Below, piece after piece: positions 1 through 8,357 of a stretch of DNA of 64,000 nucleotides. Numbering within the stretch: the stretch's first letter is position 1; every line of letters begins with the position of its first letter. The stretch lies in contig DATLGL010000027.1 in assembly GCA_035540495.1 (NCBI GenBank), positions 1-64,000 of the forward strand, given 5' to 3'. This DNA is from DASVEG01 sp035540495 (GTDB lineage Bacteria > Actinomycetota > Acidimicrobiia > Acidimicrobiales > CADCTF01). Both the position numbers and the translations under genes were made by a program. The notes beneath the pieces were generated by a model, which ran no database searches, was not told where the DNA came from, and saw nothing but the letters and a program-made list of their open reading frames with translations.

Positions 1-49
1 CACATGGTGTGTAAAGCAGGCGACACTTCTTCTCGTCGCTCGGCGAACG

Positions 50-703
50 TCAGCGAGAGCGCCGGCGCAGCCGCTCGACGTCGACGACCAGGATCCGGCC
101 GCGACGTACTTCGATCGCCCCTTCGTCCTCGGCCTCGCCCAGCACTCGGTTCACCGTGGCGCGCGAGGTTCCGGCGATGCTGCCCAGCTCCTCCTGGGTG
201 AACGGGATCTCGATCGGTGTCCGCCCGTCGGCGTAGAGCTCCGAGAGAGCGAGCAGGCGGCGCAGCACGCGTGTGTCGACGGGGACGTAGAGCGCTTCGG
301 CCAGAAGCCCCGACAGCCGCTGCACCTCGGTGGCGAGGATGGCGACGAGGAAGCGGTCGACGCTCGGGTGGCGCTGGCGCATCTCGGTGAAGGCGTCGCG
401 GTGGAGCGCGAGGGTCTCGGTGGGTTCGAGCGCGACGACCGACGCGGTGCGCCGCGACGTCGGGTCGAGGAGCGCGAGCTCACCGACGACCTCGCCCGTG
501 CCGCGCACGTTGAGCGTGGCCACGTCGCCGAGCGGTGTCGTCATGCGGACGGCCACCCGGCCCCGGTCGATGAGGTGCACGGTGTCGCCGGGGTCCCCCT
601 CATGGAAGAGGACCTCTCGCCGCCCGAATCGCCGCCGCCGCGTCGCAGAGAGGACCCGCCGCCGGTCATCTTCCGGGATCCCGTCCAGGATCGACCATCG
701 CAC
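50..703 (-). CDS. Crp/Fnr-family transcriptional regulator
   Basis: Cytoplasmic DNA-binding regulator of 217 aa, the usual length for this family. Residues about 10-120 form a cyclic-nucleotide-binding-like beta roll; the phosphate-binding cassette region is visible as GELALLD (74-80) followed by RRTA (84-87), so a cyclic nucleotide ligand is plausible. Residues about 165-190 (FTQEELGSIAGTSRATVNRV) are a typical Crp winged helix-turn-helix. No Fnr-type cysteine cluster is present, which argues against an iron-sulfur oxygen sensor. It is divergent from a J-domain gene with about 50 bp between starts. Its targets cannot be deduced here. Confidence 0.9.
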   Translation of the reverse strand: MRWSILDGIPEDDRRRVLSATRRRRFGRREVLFHEGDPGDTVHLIDRGRVAVRMTTPLGDVATLNVRGTGEVVGELALLDPTSRRTASVVALEPTETLALHRDAFTEMRQRHPSVDRFLVAILATEVQRLSGLLAEALYVPVDTRVLRRLLALSELYADGRTPIEIPFTQEELGSIAGTSRATVNRVLGEAEDEGAIEVRRGRILVVDVERLRRRSR

Positions 704-755
704 TTGCGCCCCTTTCTACCTTTCGCGCGACCGGCGTGGTGGGAGACTTCGCGCG

Positions 756-1289
756 ATGGATCGCGCTGCCGCGCTCGCGGTGCTGGGTGTCGCCGACGGC
801 ACCAGCGACGACGAGGTTCGCCGGCGGTACCTCGCGCTCGTGCGTCTCCACCATCCGGACGTCGCAGATGGCGCCTCCGGCGTCGACGTCGCCGACATCA
901 CCGCGGCCTACAGGATCGTCCGGGCAACGCTGCCCTCCGCTCCGGCGTCGCCGTCATCGCAGGCAGCGGCGAAGGCCGTCGCGGTCGCGGTCGACGGCGA
1001 CACGATCGTCGTGGCGCTGCCGCCCGACGAGACGTTCCTCGCGCTCGTCGACGTCGCCTCCCTCGCAGGCACGGTGACCTACGTCGACCCGGAGGCCGGA
1101 CTCCTCGAGACGCTCCTCGAGCTGTCGGACCGCCGGCGGTGCTCGCTCGTGATCTCGACCCAAGGCCGAGCCGTCGGGACGACGGACGCCTTCTGCACCG
1201 TCGAGTCGCTCGACGCCGCTCCCCCGCCCGCCGTGGAGGCGATCGTCGAGGAGCTGGCGGAGCTTCTCGACGGTTCCCTCAACTCCTGA
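756..1289 (+). CDS. J-domain (DnaJ-like) protein with unknown C-terminal domain
   Basis: 177-aa protein. The first ~65 residues read as a J domain with the invariant HPD tripeptide at residues 33-35, needed in this family to stimulate Hsp70 ATPase. There is no Gly/Phe region or zinc-finger domain, so it is not DnaJ itself. Residues ~75-177 form an alpha/beta region that I do not recognise. I chose ATG at 756 because it begins exactly at the J-domain helix I; an open frame continues upstream but lies antisense to the Crp gene. Role inferred: co-chaperone recruiting DnaK to an unknown client. Confidence 0.75.
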   Translation: MDRAAALAVLGVADGTSDDEVRRRYLALVRLHHPDVADGASGVDVADITAAYRIVRATLPSAPASPSSQAAAKAVAVAVDGDTIVVALPPDETFLALVDVASLAGTVTYVDPEAGLLETLLELSDRRRCSLVISTQGRAVGTTDAFCTVESLDAAPPPAVEAIVEELAELLDGSLNS

Positions 1290-1371
1290 CGGTTCCTCCC
1301 GAACAAGAAGCCGTTGCATCTTTCGGTGCGGTCCGGCGGCCGGCACGGGGGGATCGGCTGCCCGTGGGGTG

Positions 1372-1393
1372 GCCCACTCCGAGAGGAGTGGGC
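1372..1393 (+). other. GNRA-capped hairpin between J-domain and prmA genes
   Basis: A 9-bp perfect stem (GCCCACTCC pairing with GGAGTGGGC) closed by a GAGA tetraloop sits in the 129-base gap before the proposed prmA start. There is no T-run after it. It may be a terminator for the upstream gene or a structured leader of prmA; sequence alone does not decide. Confidence 0.4.
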
Positions 1394-1418
1394 GCCCTCG
1401 GGCCGGCAAGATCTGCAG

Positions 1419-2252
1419 GTGCTGCGCATCGCGATCGACGGGACGGGCGAGGGCGAGCTCGTCGCGGACGCGCTGTGGCAGCTGGGCGCGGTCGCCGTCG
1501 CGGAGCGGGACCGATCGATCGATGCAGGCTTCTCGACCGACGACGAGGAGAACCGGGCCCGCGCGGAGTTGGAGCGCCGGCTCCCGGCTGGAACGGTCGA
1601 GCGCATCGACGTCGACGAGAGCCAGTGGGCGGAGGTGCTGCGGTCGACGTTCGAGGCGACGGCGGTGCGGGATGTCTGCGTGCGTCCTCCATGGATCGCG
1701 CCCGTCGCGAGCGCGGGCTTCGACGTGGTGATCGAGCCCGGCGCCGCGTTCGGCACCGGCAACCACCCGACGACGCGCCTCGCCCTCGAGGCCTTGCTCG
1801 ACCACGTCGAGCCCGGCTCGCACGTGCTCGACATCGGCACCGGGACCGGCGTGCTCGCGATCGTCGCTGCCCGTGTCGGGGCGTCACGCGTGGAGGCGGT
1901 CGACATCGACGCCCACGCACTCGCCGTCGCGCAGGCGAACGTCGAACGCAACGGCGTGGCCGGTGCCGTCCGCGTGTACGGCGGCGGACTCGATGCGATC
2001 GACGACGACTTCGACGTCGTCGTCGCCAACCTCGGTGGTTTGCTCGCTCCCGTGTCCATGGTCGACGACCTCGACCGGCTCGCGCGCGCGACCGTCATCG
2101 TGAGCGGGCTTCTGGCACCCGCGCAGGGCGGCCTCCCGATCGACCAACTCGACGAGGTCTTCGCCCACCGGGGCTTCAGCCGCGCCGCTACGAACGAGCG
2201 CGGAGGTTGGGTGGCGGCGGTGTGGCAGCGAGTGGACGACCGCCGCCGGTAG
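1419..2252 (+). CDS. prmA: Ribosomal protein L11 methyltransferase (PrmA) family
   Basis: Predicted SAM-dependent methyltransferase of 277 aa; PrmA trimethylates ribosomal protein L11. Family hallmarks are visible: the substrate-loop motif FGTGNHPTTR, SAM motif I LDIGTGTGVLA, the acidic residue after strand 2 in AVDID, and a motif IV-like VVANLGG. The usual N(I/P)-type motif IV is replaced by NLGG, so another protein or small-molecule substrate is possible. Start GTG 1419 (VLRIAI) was preferred to TTG 1314 because the upstream 35 codons look non-conserved and contain the hairpin. The stop codon abuts the stop of the convergent kinase gene, forming TAGCTA. Confidence 0.75.
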   Translation: MLRIAIDGTGEGELVADALWQLGAVAVAERDRSIDAGFSTDDEENRARAELERRLPAGTVERIDVDESQWAEVLRSTFEATAVRDVCVRPPWIAPVASAGFDVVIEPGAAFGTGNHPTTRLALEALLDHVEPGSHVLDIGTGTGVLAIVAARVGASRVEAVDIDAHALAVAQANVERNGVAGAVRVYGGGLDAIDDDFDVVVANLGGLLAPVSMVDDLDRLARATVIVSGLLAPAQGGLPIDQLDEVFAHRGFSRAATNERGGWVAAVWQRVDDRRR

Positions 2253-3341
2253 CTACGCGTCGGGCAGGAACTCGAGGGCGTCGAGATCGAGGATCGCCTG
2301 CGACGACCGCGACAGCATCATGCGAAACAGCTCGACGGCCCGCTCGTTGACGAGGTCGACGGAGCCGGCGTTGAGCGGATACACCGACACGAAGAGGACG
2401 GCCTTGCGGTAGTCGGTCCAGCAGTCGTCGAACGAGTAGTCGGTGACGCCGTTGTCGACGAGCGTCCGGTGGTACTGCTCGAGCAGGCCACGCTCGTGTT
2501 CCTTGCGGAGCTCCGGTCGCATGCTCTGGCTGAGGAAGTACGCGATGTCGTACGGGCCGCGACCGAGCCCGCAGATCTGCCAGTCGACCACGGCGACAGT
2601 GTCGGTGAAGAAGAAGTTGTCGAGCCGGGAGTCGCCGTGGAGCAGGGTGAGCGGCGGCTGCGACAGCTGCTCCATGAGCGACACGACGTGGTCGGGCATC
2701 CGCTGCGCAGCGGCGAGCATCGGCCCGGGCAGGAGCTCGGAGAACTGCGACTCGATGATCGGCCACGACGCGCGCAGCGCAGGCACGAGCGCTTGCGGGT
2801 TCGGGGGGTCCTGCACCCGCACCGCCCAGTCGCTCGCCGCCAGCTCGTCGCTCCCCCACCATTCGGCATGGTGACGAGCGAGGGCCGTCACCACCCGCTT
2901 GGCATCGTCGACGTCGACGCCCGTCACCTGGTCGACCATCCGCCGGTCGCCGAAGTCCTCCATCAGCAGCACGAAGTCGCCGCTCGCGTCGTCGTACGCG
3001 GAGTAGTAGCAGTCGGCGGTGTCGAGCGGCGTGCGGTGCCCGACCACCTCGTAGAACCGAACCTCACGCAGGTAGAAGCGGAAGGCATCGGCGATGTGGC
3101 GCGACGCCGGCATCGTGTGGGGCAGCTTCAGGACCATCGTCGCCGGGCCCGCCCCCGCCGGCTCGTACTCGACGGTGAGGCGCCACAGGAGTGCGAGGAC
3201 GCCGACGCCGATGCCGATCTGCTCGAAGTCGAAGCGGGCGACGGATCCGTCGCTTGACAGCGTGCCGGTCGATCGAAGGGCCTCGGTCAGCGCTTCCGCG
3301 GTGACGTCGTCGGGCCCCTTCGGAAGGCCGATTCCCGCCAT
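2253..3341 (-). CDS. Phosphotransferase-fold kinase-like protein (APH/EcKL type)
   Basis: 362-aa protein with an aminoglycoside-phosphotransferase/ecdysteroid-kinase-like fold. The Brenner catalytic motif HGDSRLDNFFF and the metal-binding VVDWQ are both present, with an upstream Lys strand (TMVLKLP) and a Glu in the alpha-C region, so a real ATP-dependent kinase is likely. Substrate unknown; in this family small alcohols or steroids are typical and antibiotic resistance is not implied. ATG at 3341 is preceded by an AAGGGGG Shine-Dalgarno sequence 7-8 bases upstream. Monocistronic and convergent with prmA with no gap. Confidence 0.8.
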   Translation of the reverse strand: MAGIGLPKGPDDVTAEALTEALRSTGTLSSDGSVARFDFEQIGIGVGVLALLWRLTVEYEPAGAGPATMVLKLPHTMPASRHIADAFRFYLREVRFYEVVGHRTPLDTADCYYSAYDDASGDFVLLMEDFGDRRMVDQVTGVDVDDAKRVVTALARHHAEWWGSDELAASDWAVRVQDPPNPQALVPALRASWPIIESQFSELLPGPMLAAAQRMPDHVVSLMEQLSQPPLTLLHGDSRLDNFFFTDTVAVVDWQICGLGRGPYDIAYFLSQSMRPELRKEHERGLLEQYHRTLVDNGVTDYSFDDCWTDYRKAVLFVSVYPLNAGSVDLVNERAVELFRMMLSRSSQAILDLDALEFLPDA

Positions 3342-3414
3342 TGCTCGTCCCCCTTCTCGGATCTTGCGGCAACGGTAGAGGGTTGCGCGTCCGTCCGGAG
3401 GGAAAGGTCGCCGC

Positions 3415-4410
3415 GTGCTGCTCCACGACGACACGCTCTCGGTCCTGTCCGCTTCGACGTCGATGTTCGTAGCGGTCGACTCGAAGCGCGGCCCCCACGT
3501 CACGCCCGACCTCTTCGTCGAGTCGAGCGGGCGACTGTGGTCGTTCACCGCAGCGAAGGCGCTGAAGGTGCGCACGCTGACGAAGAAGCCGCGCTGCGGG
3601 GTCCTCGTGTGGAACGGCGACGACGCGGTGGTGATGGCCGCGACGGCGACGGTCGTCGACGCCCGCGATCCGCTCGGTGTCGCGACATCAGGTGCCGCGC
3701 TCGACGTGCCCCGCATCGCCGCGTCGTTCGCGTCGAAGCACGCGATCGAGCTCGCGGGCGGTGCCTTCGATCTGATCAGCGGCCGGTTCGGAACGCTCCC
3801 CGGGCGGTGGGTGCTGCTGTCGCTCGAGGTCGACGCCGTCGCGCACGTGCGCGGGAACGAGCTCGTGCACGACGACGGTTGGGGTGCGGTCTCGTCACCG
3901 GTCGTCGAAGGTGGCTCGACCGACGGCGCCGACACCGATGACCTCGGCGATGAGACCGACGATGACGGTCGCACCATCGCCGTCGAGGCGCTCCCGGACG
4001 CCGTGGCTCACCTCGCATCGCGCGAGCGCGCGGCGTTGGGCTGGTACACCGCGCACGGACCGCTCGCCCTTCCTGCCCGGTGGGCGCTCGACACCTCCAC
4101 GGCCACCGTCGCAGCGCGGGTGTTCGACGTCGTCGGCGGGGGCTCTCACAGCCCGGCGGCGGTGACGATCGACGAGTGGGTCTCACCCGGGCCGAGCGGC
4201 AAGCGAGGCCTGATGTTGCGCGGTCAGGGCACCGCAAGCCCGTCGGAGGATGGCGTCGAGGTGGCGGTCACCGCCGAACGCGCGGTCGTGTGGGATGGCG
4301 TCGAGACGGAGAGCGTCGCGGGTATCCGCGATTTCGCGGACGGGACAGGACACACTGCAACCGTCAGCGATCCGAACAAGGACCCGAAGAAGGAGACCCG
4401 AGCAGGATGA
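3415..4410 (+). CDS. Pyridoxamine-5-phosphate-oxidase-like FMN split-barrel protein
   Basis: 331 aa. Residues ~10-140 resemble a flavin-nucleotide-binding split barrel of the PNPOx-like superfamily (LWSFTAAKALKVRTLTKKPR, the usual flavin-facing strands). An acidic linker (~165-185, repeated D/E/T) connects to a second ~120-residue half with faintly similar strand order, perhaps a degenerate second barrel. Likely a cytoplasmic flavin- or F420-binding redox protein; substrate unknown. GTG start at 3415 follows GGAGGGAAAGG. Its stop overlaps the ATG of the HU gene by four bases, so the two should be translated together. Confidence 0.65.
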   Translation: MLLHDDTLSVLSASTSMFVAVDSKRGPHVTPDLFVESSGRLWSFTAAKALKVRTLTKKPRCGVLVWNGDDAVVMAATATVVDARDPLGVATSGAALDVPRIAASFASKHAIELAGGAFDLISGRFGTLPGRWVLLSLEVDAVAHVRGNELVHDDGWGAVSSPVVEGGSTDGADTDDLGDETDDDGRTIAVEALPDAVAHLASRERAALGWYTAHGPLALPARWALDTSTATVAARVFDVVGGGSHSPAAVTIDEWVSPGPSGKRGLMLRGQGTASPSEDGVEVAVTAERAVVWDGVETESVAGIRDFADGTGHTATVSDPNKDPKKETRAG

Positions 4411-4823
4411 ATCGACGGGAGCTCGTGAATGCGATCGCCGCTCACACCGGCCAAGAGCCTCGACAGGTCGACGCGACCCTCAAGGGCTTCACGGAGGTCG
4501 TGACCGCGGTCGTTTCGAAGGGCGAGCCGGTCGGCATCACCGGCTTCGCGAAGTTCTCGAAGGTGGAGCGGCCGGCACGAATGGGCCGCAACCCAGCCAC
4601 TGGTGAGCAGATCAAGATCAAGGCGTCGAAGAAGGCGCGCATCACGCCTCTCAAGGGCTTCAAGGATGCGGTCATGACGCCGTCGCAGGCTCCGAAGCTC
4701 GCGAAGGGCGTCTGGCCCGCCGAGGGCGGCGCAGCCAAGAAGTCGGCTCCGGCCAAGAAGGCTGCCCCGGCCAAGAAGGCCGCCGGCACCGCCAAGAAGA
4801 CCACCGCGGCGAAGAAGCGCTGA
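4407..4823 (+). CDS. hupB: HU-family nucleoid protein with Lys/Ala-rich tail
   Basis: 138-aa histone-like DNA-binding protein. Residues 1-92 are an HU/IHF fold, with the minor-groove arm motif RPARMGRNPATGE at about 55-67. Residues ~108-138 are a lysine/alanine/proline tail with PAKKA repeats, as in actinobacterial HupB but much shorter than the mycobacterial one. The tail probably adds non-specific DNA affinity. ATG at 4407 lies in an ATGA overlap with the flavin-protein stop. A strong hairpin follows the stop. HU genes are normally free-standing; coupling to a flavin protein is unusual. Confidence 0.93.
   Translation: MNRRELVNAIAAHTGQEPRQVDATLKGFTEVVTAVVSKGEPVGITGFAKFSKVERPARMGRNPATGEQIKIKASKKARITPLKGFKDAVMTPSQAPKLAKGVWPAEGGAAKKSAPAKKAAPAKKAAGTAKKTTAAKKR
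4733..4820 (+). repeat. Low-complexity AAG/GCC repeat encoding the HU tail
   Basis: Imperfect tandem repeats code for the Lys/Ala tail. One 14-base unit (ccggccaagaaggc) occurs at 4749-4762 and again at 4767-4780. Such repeats can change copy number by slippage, so tail length may vary between strains. Confidence 0.7.
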
Positions 4824-4862
4824 GGTCGGGCGGCCGTTCGGGTCGCACGCACAACGAATCCA

Positions 4863-4892
4863 GGCGAGGGGTGGCTGCGGCCACCCCTCGTC
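4863..4892. terminator. Bidirectional terminator hairpin between hupB and the GHMP kinase gene
   Basis: A 13-bp stem with one G-T pair and a TGCG loop (core GAGGGGTGGC / GCCACCCCTC) lies in the 85-base gap between two convergent genes. It lacks a clear T-tract on either side, as is common in high-GC actinobacteria. Confidence 0.7.
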
Positions 4893-4908
4893 GCGTGTGG
4901 CCGTTCGT

Positions 4909-5940
4909 TCAGAAGCCGCCGAGCCGCGCGACCTCGACGCCCGTCGCGGCGATCCGGGTGGGGATGATCTCCCACCGAGGGTGGGCCGCGAGCGCCTCGA
5001 CGACGGCAGCGCGTACCGAAGCGTCGTCCGGCGGCACCAGGACGGTGACCGACCCGCCCGCCCCGCCCGCACCGTTCACCTTCCAGCCCATCGCGCCGAG
5101 CCCCGCCGCGAGGTCGATGAGTGCGCTGGCTTCGGCGCCGACGATGCCCGGAGCCAGAGCGGCCTGTGCGTCGGTGTTGTCGACGAGCGCCCGGGCGTAG
5201 GCGCGCAGGTCCTCGGCGACGAGCGCGTCACGGGCCGCGGCAGCGCATCTCCGCAGCCGGGCGAGGCGGGGCGCGGCGCTGCCCTCTTGCTCGAGCTCCG
5301 TGATCACCGACCGGTGGACGTCGGACGACACGTGACTCGTGCCGAGATAGACGAGCAGGAGCGACGCCTGGAGCGCTGCGTTGAAGTCGCGCGACAGCCG
5401 AACCTGCTGCACGGTGGCCTCTGGGTACCGATGCATGTCGATCACGCACACCCCGCCATGGGCAGAGGCGAGCTGATCCTGGATCCCGGCCTGCAACCCG
5501 AGGCGTTCGGTCTCCACGCGATGGGCTCGCTCCGCGATCTGCTGCGGGGTGACGGTCGTCCCCGCGGCGGCGGTGCACGCGGCGAGGAGCGCCACCGACA
5601 CCGCGGCGCTCGTACCCGTCGACGCTCCGGCCGGTGCAGCACAGCGCACCCGCACGTCGATCGCGGTCGTGTCGTCCGGCATGCCGGCGTCGCGAATGGA
5701 CTGCTCGAGGAGCGGATGCCGGTTCGGCGGATCGTCGAGATCGAACTCGTAGTCGTCCCCGAAGTCGGCGGCGTGGAGGCGGACCCCCGGGCCGGCTCCC
5801 CGCTCCCTCGTCGTCACGACCGCTTCGGCTCGCGGCTCCACCGCGATGTTCACGACCAGCCCGTGTCCGGCGAACCAGGTGTCGGTCCAGCCGCCGGCGT
5901 CGCAGATGCGGATGGGCGCGGTCGCGACCCAGCCCTTCAT
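4909..5940 (-). CDS. GHMP-family sugar kinase
   Basis: 343-aa small-molecule kinase. The N-terminal substrate motif APIRICDAGGWTDT resembles heptose-7-phosphate/fucose/arabinose-type kinases (HddA group), the ATP-binding loop is PAGASTGTSAA (~107-117), and the C-terminal GHMP motif is NGAGGAGGSVTV. It would phosphorylate a free sugar or sugar phosphate, probably one released by the two glycosidases encoded just upstream, with which it overlaps by ATGA at 5937-5940. Last gene of a five-gene minus-strand run. The exact sugar cannot be read from sequence. Confidence 0.8.
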   Translation of the reverse strand: MKGWVATAPIRICDAGGWTDTWFAGHGLVVNIAVEPRAEAVVTTRERGAGPGVRLHAADFGDDYEFDLDDPPNRHPLLEQSIRDAGMPDDTTAIDVRVRCAAPAGASTGTSAAVSVALLAACTAAAGTTVTPQQIAERAHRVETERLGLQAGIQDQLASAHGGVCVIDMHRYPEATVQQVRLSRDFNAALQASLLLVYLGTSHVSSDVHRSVITELEQEGSAAPRLARLRRCAAAARDALVAEDLRAYARALVDNTDAQAALAPGIVGAEASALIDLAAGLGAMGWKVNGAGGAGGSVTVLVPPDDASVRAAVVEALAAHPRWEIIPTRIAATGVEVARLGGF

Positions 5941-8357
5941 TTGCCGGCGGTGATCGTCGTCCTCTGACGGATGTCGCGCGACGAACGGCCGACGAGGATC
6001 TCGAACTCGCCCGGCGCCACGCGCCACCCGCTCGACCGAACATCCCAGAACGCGAACGCCCGGCGGTCGAGCCTCACGACGACATCACGTGCTTCGCCGG
6101 CGGCGACCGCCACTTTGGCGAACGCCTCGAGCTGCTTGGCGGGCCGCTGCACCGACGCCTCCACGTCGCGCACGTACAGCTGCACGGTCTCGACCCCGTC
6201 GCGTGCGCCGGTGTTCGTGATCGTGACCTCCACGCGAACGTCGTCGCGGTCGACCGTCGCCCGCAGCGGGCCGTAGTCGAAGGTCGTGTACGACAGCCCG
6301 TGGCCGAACGGGAACTGCGGCTCGATCTGGCGCGCGTCGTACCACCGGTAGCCGACGAAGAGCCCTTCGCCGTAGTGCACCGTGCCGAACTCGCCGGGGT
6401 AGTTGAGGAAGGCCGGCGTGTCGCGAAGCGCCCTCGGGATCGTGGTCGGCAGGCGTCCCGACGCATCGACCGCGCCGGTGAGCACGTCGGCGATCGCGTT
6501 GCCCGTCTCCTGGCCGAGGAACCACGACTGCACGACCGCGGGAACGCGGTCGACCCATTCCATCGCCACGGGCGACCCCGCGTTGACGACGACGATGGTG
6601 TCGGAGTTGGCGGCGGCGACCGCCTCGATCAGCTCCACCTGGCGCCCCGGCAGGTCCATCGTCTTGCGGTCGCGGCCCTCCGTCTCCCAGTCGCCGTTCG
6701 TGCCGACGACGACGACCGCGACGTCGGCATCACGGGCGGCGGTGACCGCTCGCTCGAACGCGTCGTCGGGAAGCGGCGCCTGGCAGCGGATCTCGAGGCC
6801 GCCGAGTCCTCCGTTGCCCCGAGCGTTCGGCGGCGCGCAGAAGTCGGCCCGCAGCGCGTATTCGTGGCCTTCGACGAGGTGGATGCCGCCTTCCACGCGG
6901 CGTCCGCGGCCGGCGTCCTCCGGGTTCCAGCCGTCGACCACGACCTCGTCGTCGATCGAGATGCGGAACACGCCGGCCGAGCCTCCCTGGAACACGTGCC
7001 GCCCTGTTGTCGACGCGCGGAGCGTTCCGGTCATGCGCGCCGACCAGGTGGCAGGGCGGTCGGGGCCGCCCCAGTTGAGCGTCGAGCGACGCGTCACGTG
7101 CCGCTCCAGGACGTCCGTGCCGTCGGGATCGTCACCGGCCACCACGACCACGTCGAGCCCTGGGTCGCCATCCGCGGTCGACGTCCACCGCACGTCGACC
7201 AGCGGCGGATAGCGGGTGATCGAGCACCCGGGCTCGTGGACGACCTCGGCTCCGAGGAACGCTGCGCGCAGACCGTCGACGGGCGACACCGCGTAGTACG
7301 GGGTCACGGCGGCACTCCCGCCGCCGAGGATGTTGAGCGCGTCGGCGTTCGGGCCGAGTACGGCCACCCGGCGCGCGACGGCGGGGTCGATGGGCAACAG
7401 CCCGTGGTCGTTCTTCAGGAGCACGATCGCCGAGGAAGCCGCCCGGCGAGCGACCTCGCGCCGTTCGGGCGTGTCGTCCGCCCGCTCCTCCAGGCGCTGA
7501 GCGTCGAGGGCACCAGTTCGCTCCATTGCCGTGAGGACGCGCCGCACCAGTCCGTCGAGCACCTCGTTCGACACCTCGCCGCTCTCGACGGCCGACACCA
7601 GCGCGTCGCCCCGATGCAGCGTCGGTCCTGGCATCTCGAGATCGAGGCCCGCGTTCGCTGCGTCCGAAGTCGTGTGGGTCGCCCACCAGTCGGAGATGAC
7701 GAGTCCGTCGTAGCCCCACTCGTCGCGCAACACCGTCGTGAGCAGCCACGGGTGCTCGCTCGCCCAGGTGCCGCCCAGCTTGTTGTACGACGCCATGACC
7801 GCGAGCGGGCGGGCGTCTTCGAGCGCGATCTCGAACGGCCGGAGGTAGACCTCGCGCAGCGCCCGCTCGGGCACCTCCGACGAGATGGTGAAGCGCTCGA
7901 ACTCCGAGTCGTTCGCGACGAAGTGCTTGATGCAGGCACCGACCCCTGTCGACTGCACGCCGGAGATGTAGGCGACGGCCATGCGGGCGGTGAGGAGCGG
8001 ATCCTCCGAGTAGCACTCGAAGTTCCGTCCGGCCAGCGGATGGCGGTGGATGTTCACCGTCGGCGCGAGCAGCACGTGCGCGCCCTTCGCGTGCAGCTCC
8101 GCGCCGAGCTCGGCTCCGACCTGTCGTACGAGGTCGACGTCCCACGTGGCGGCGAGCGCGGTTCCGCACGGGAAGCACGCGGAGGGCGGCCCGCCGGTGT
8201 TGCTCGCGCCTCGTACCCCGACGGGGCCGTCGCTCATCTTCAGCGGCGGGATGCCGAGGCGTTCGACGGGCGGGGTGTGCCACATGTCGTAGCCGGCCGT
8301 GAGCGACACCTTCTCCTGCAAGGTGAGCTGTCGGAGCAGCTCGTCGACGCGACTCAT
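5937..8357 (-). CDS. Glycoside hydrolase family 3 beta-glucosidase with PA14 insert
   Basis: 806 aa, the length of PA14-containing GH3 enzymes. N-terminal TIM barrel to ~300; catalytic nucleophile Asp223 in GLVISDWWATH; the KHF substrate-site motif at ~144-146. A (beta/alpha)6 sandwich follows (KNDHGLLPI, LGPNA), interrupted by a PA14-like region (~390-520, GRHVFQGGSAGVFRISIDDE), then a fibronectin-III-like C-terminal domain (~700-795). No signal peptide, so it acts on imported oligosaccharides or glycosides. It overlaps lacZ upstream (8354-8357) and the sugar kinase downstream by four bases each. Confidence 0.9.
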   Translation of the reverse strand: MSRVDELLRQLTLQEKVSLTAGYDMWHTPPVERLGIPPLKMSDGPVGVRGASNTGGPPSACFPCGTALAATWDVDLVRQVGAELGAELHAKGAHVLLAPTVNIHRHPLAGRNFECYSEDPLLTARMAVAYISGVQSTGVGACIKHFVANDSEFERFTISSEVPERALREVYLRPFEIALEDARPLAVMASYNKLGGTWASEHPWLLTTVLRDEWGYDGLVISDWWATHTTSDAANAGLDLEMPGPTLHRGDALVSAVESGEVSNEVLDGLVRRVLTAMERTGALDAQRLEERADDTPERREVARRAASSAIVLLKNDHGLLPIDPAVARRVAVLGPNADALNILGGGSAAVTPYYAVSPVDGLRAAFLGAEVVHEPGCSITRYPPLVDVRWTSTADGDPGLDVVVVAGDDPDGTDVLERHVTRRSTLNWGGPDRPATWSARMTGTLRASTTGRHVFQGGSAGVFRISIDDEVVVDGWNPEDAGRGRRVEGGIHLVEGHEYALRADFCAPPNARGNGGLGGLEIRCQAPLPDDAFERAVTAARDADVAVVVVGTNGDWETEGRDRKTMDLPGRQVELIEAVAAANSDTIVVVNAGSPVAMEWVDRVPAVVQSWFLGQETGNAIADVLTGAVDASGRLPTTIPRALRDTPAFLNYPGEFGTVHYGEGLFVGYRWYDARQIEPQFPFGHGLSYTTFDYGPLRATVDRDDVRVEVTITNTGARDGVETVQLYVRDVEASVQRPAKQLEAFAKVAVAAGEARDVVVRLDRRAFAFWDVRSSGWRVAPGEFEILVGRSSRDIRQRTTITAGK

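Noticed and set aside
2213..2247. GGCGGCGGT / ACCGCCGCC inverted repeat at the end of prmA
   Set aside because: Nine pairs but a 17-base loop in GC-rich coding sequence; could be chance, so not listed as a terminator.
368..2350. Very long plus-strand open frame (660 codons) across the first genes
   Set aside because: Composition is Arg/Pro/Gly-rich without motifs, a typical high-GC shadow of crp, the J-domain gene and prmA.
4749..4780. Possible CRISPR or tandem repeat locus
   Set aside because: Repeats are codons of the HU Lys/Ala tail, with no spacer structure.
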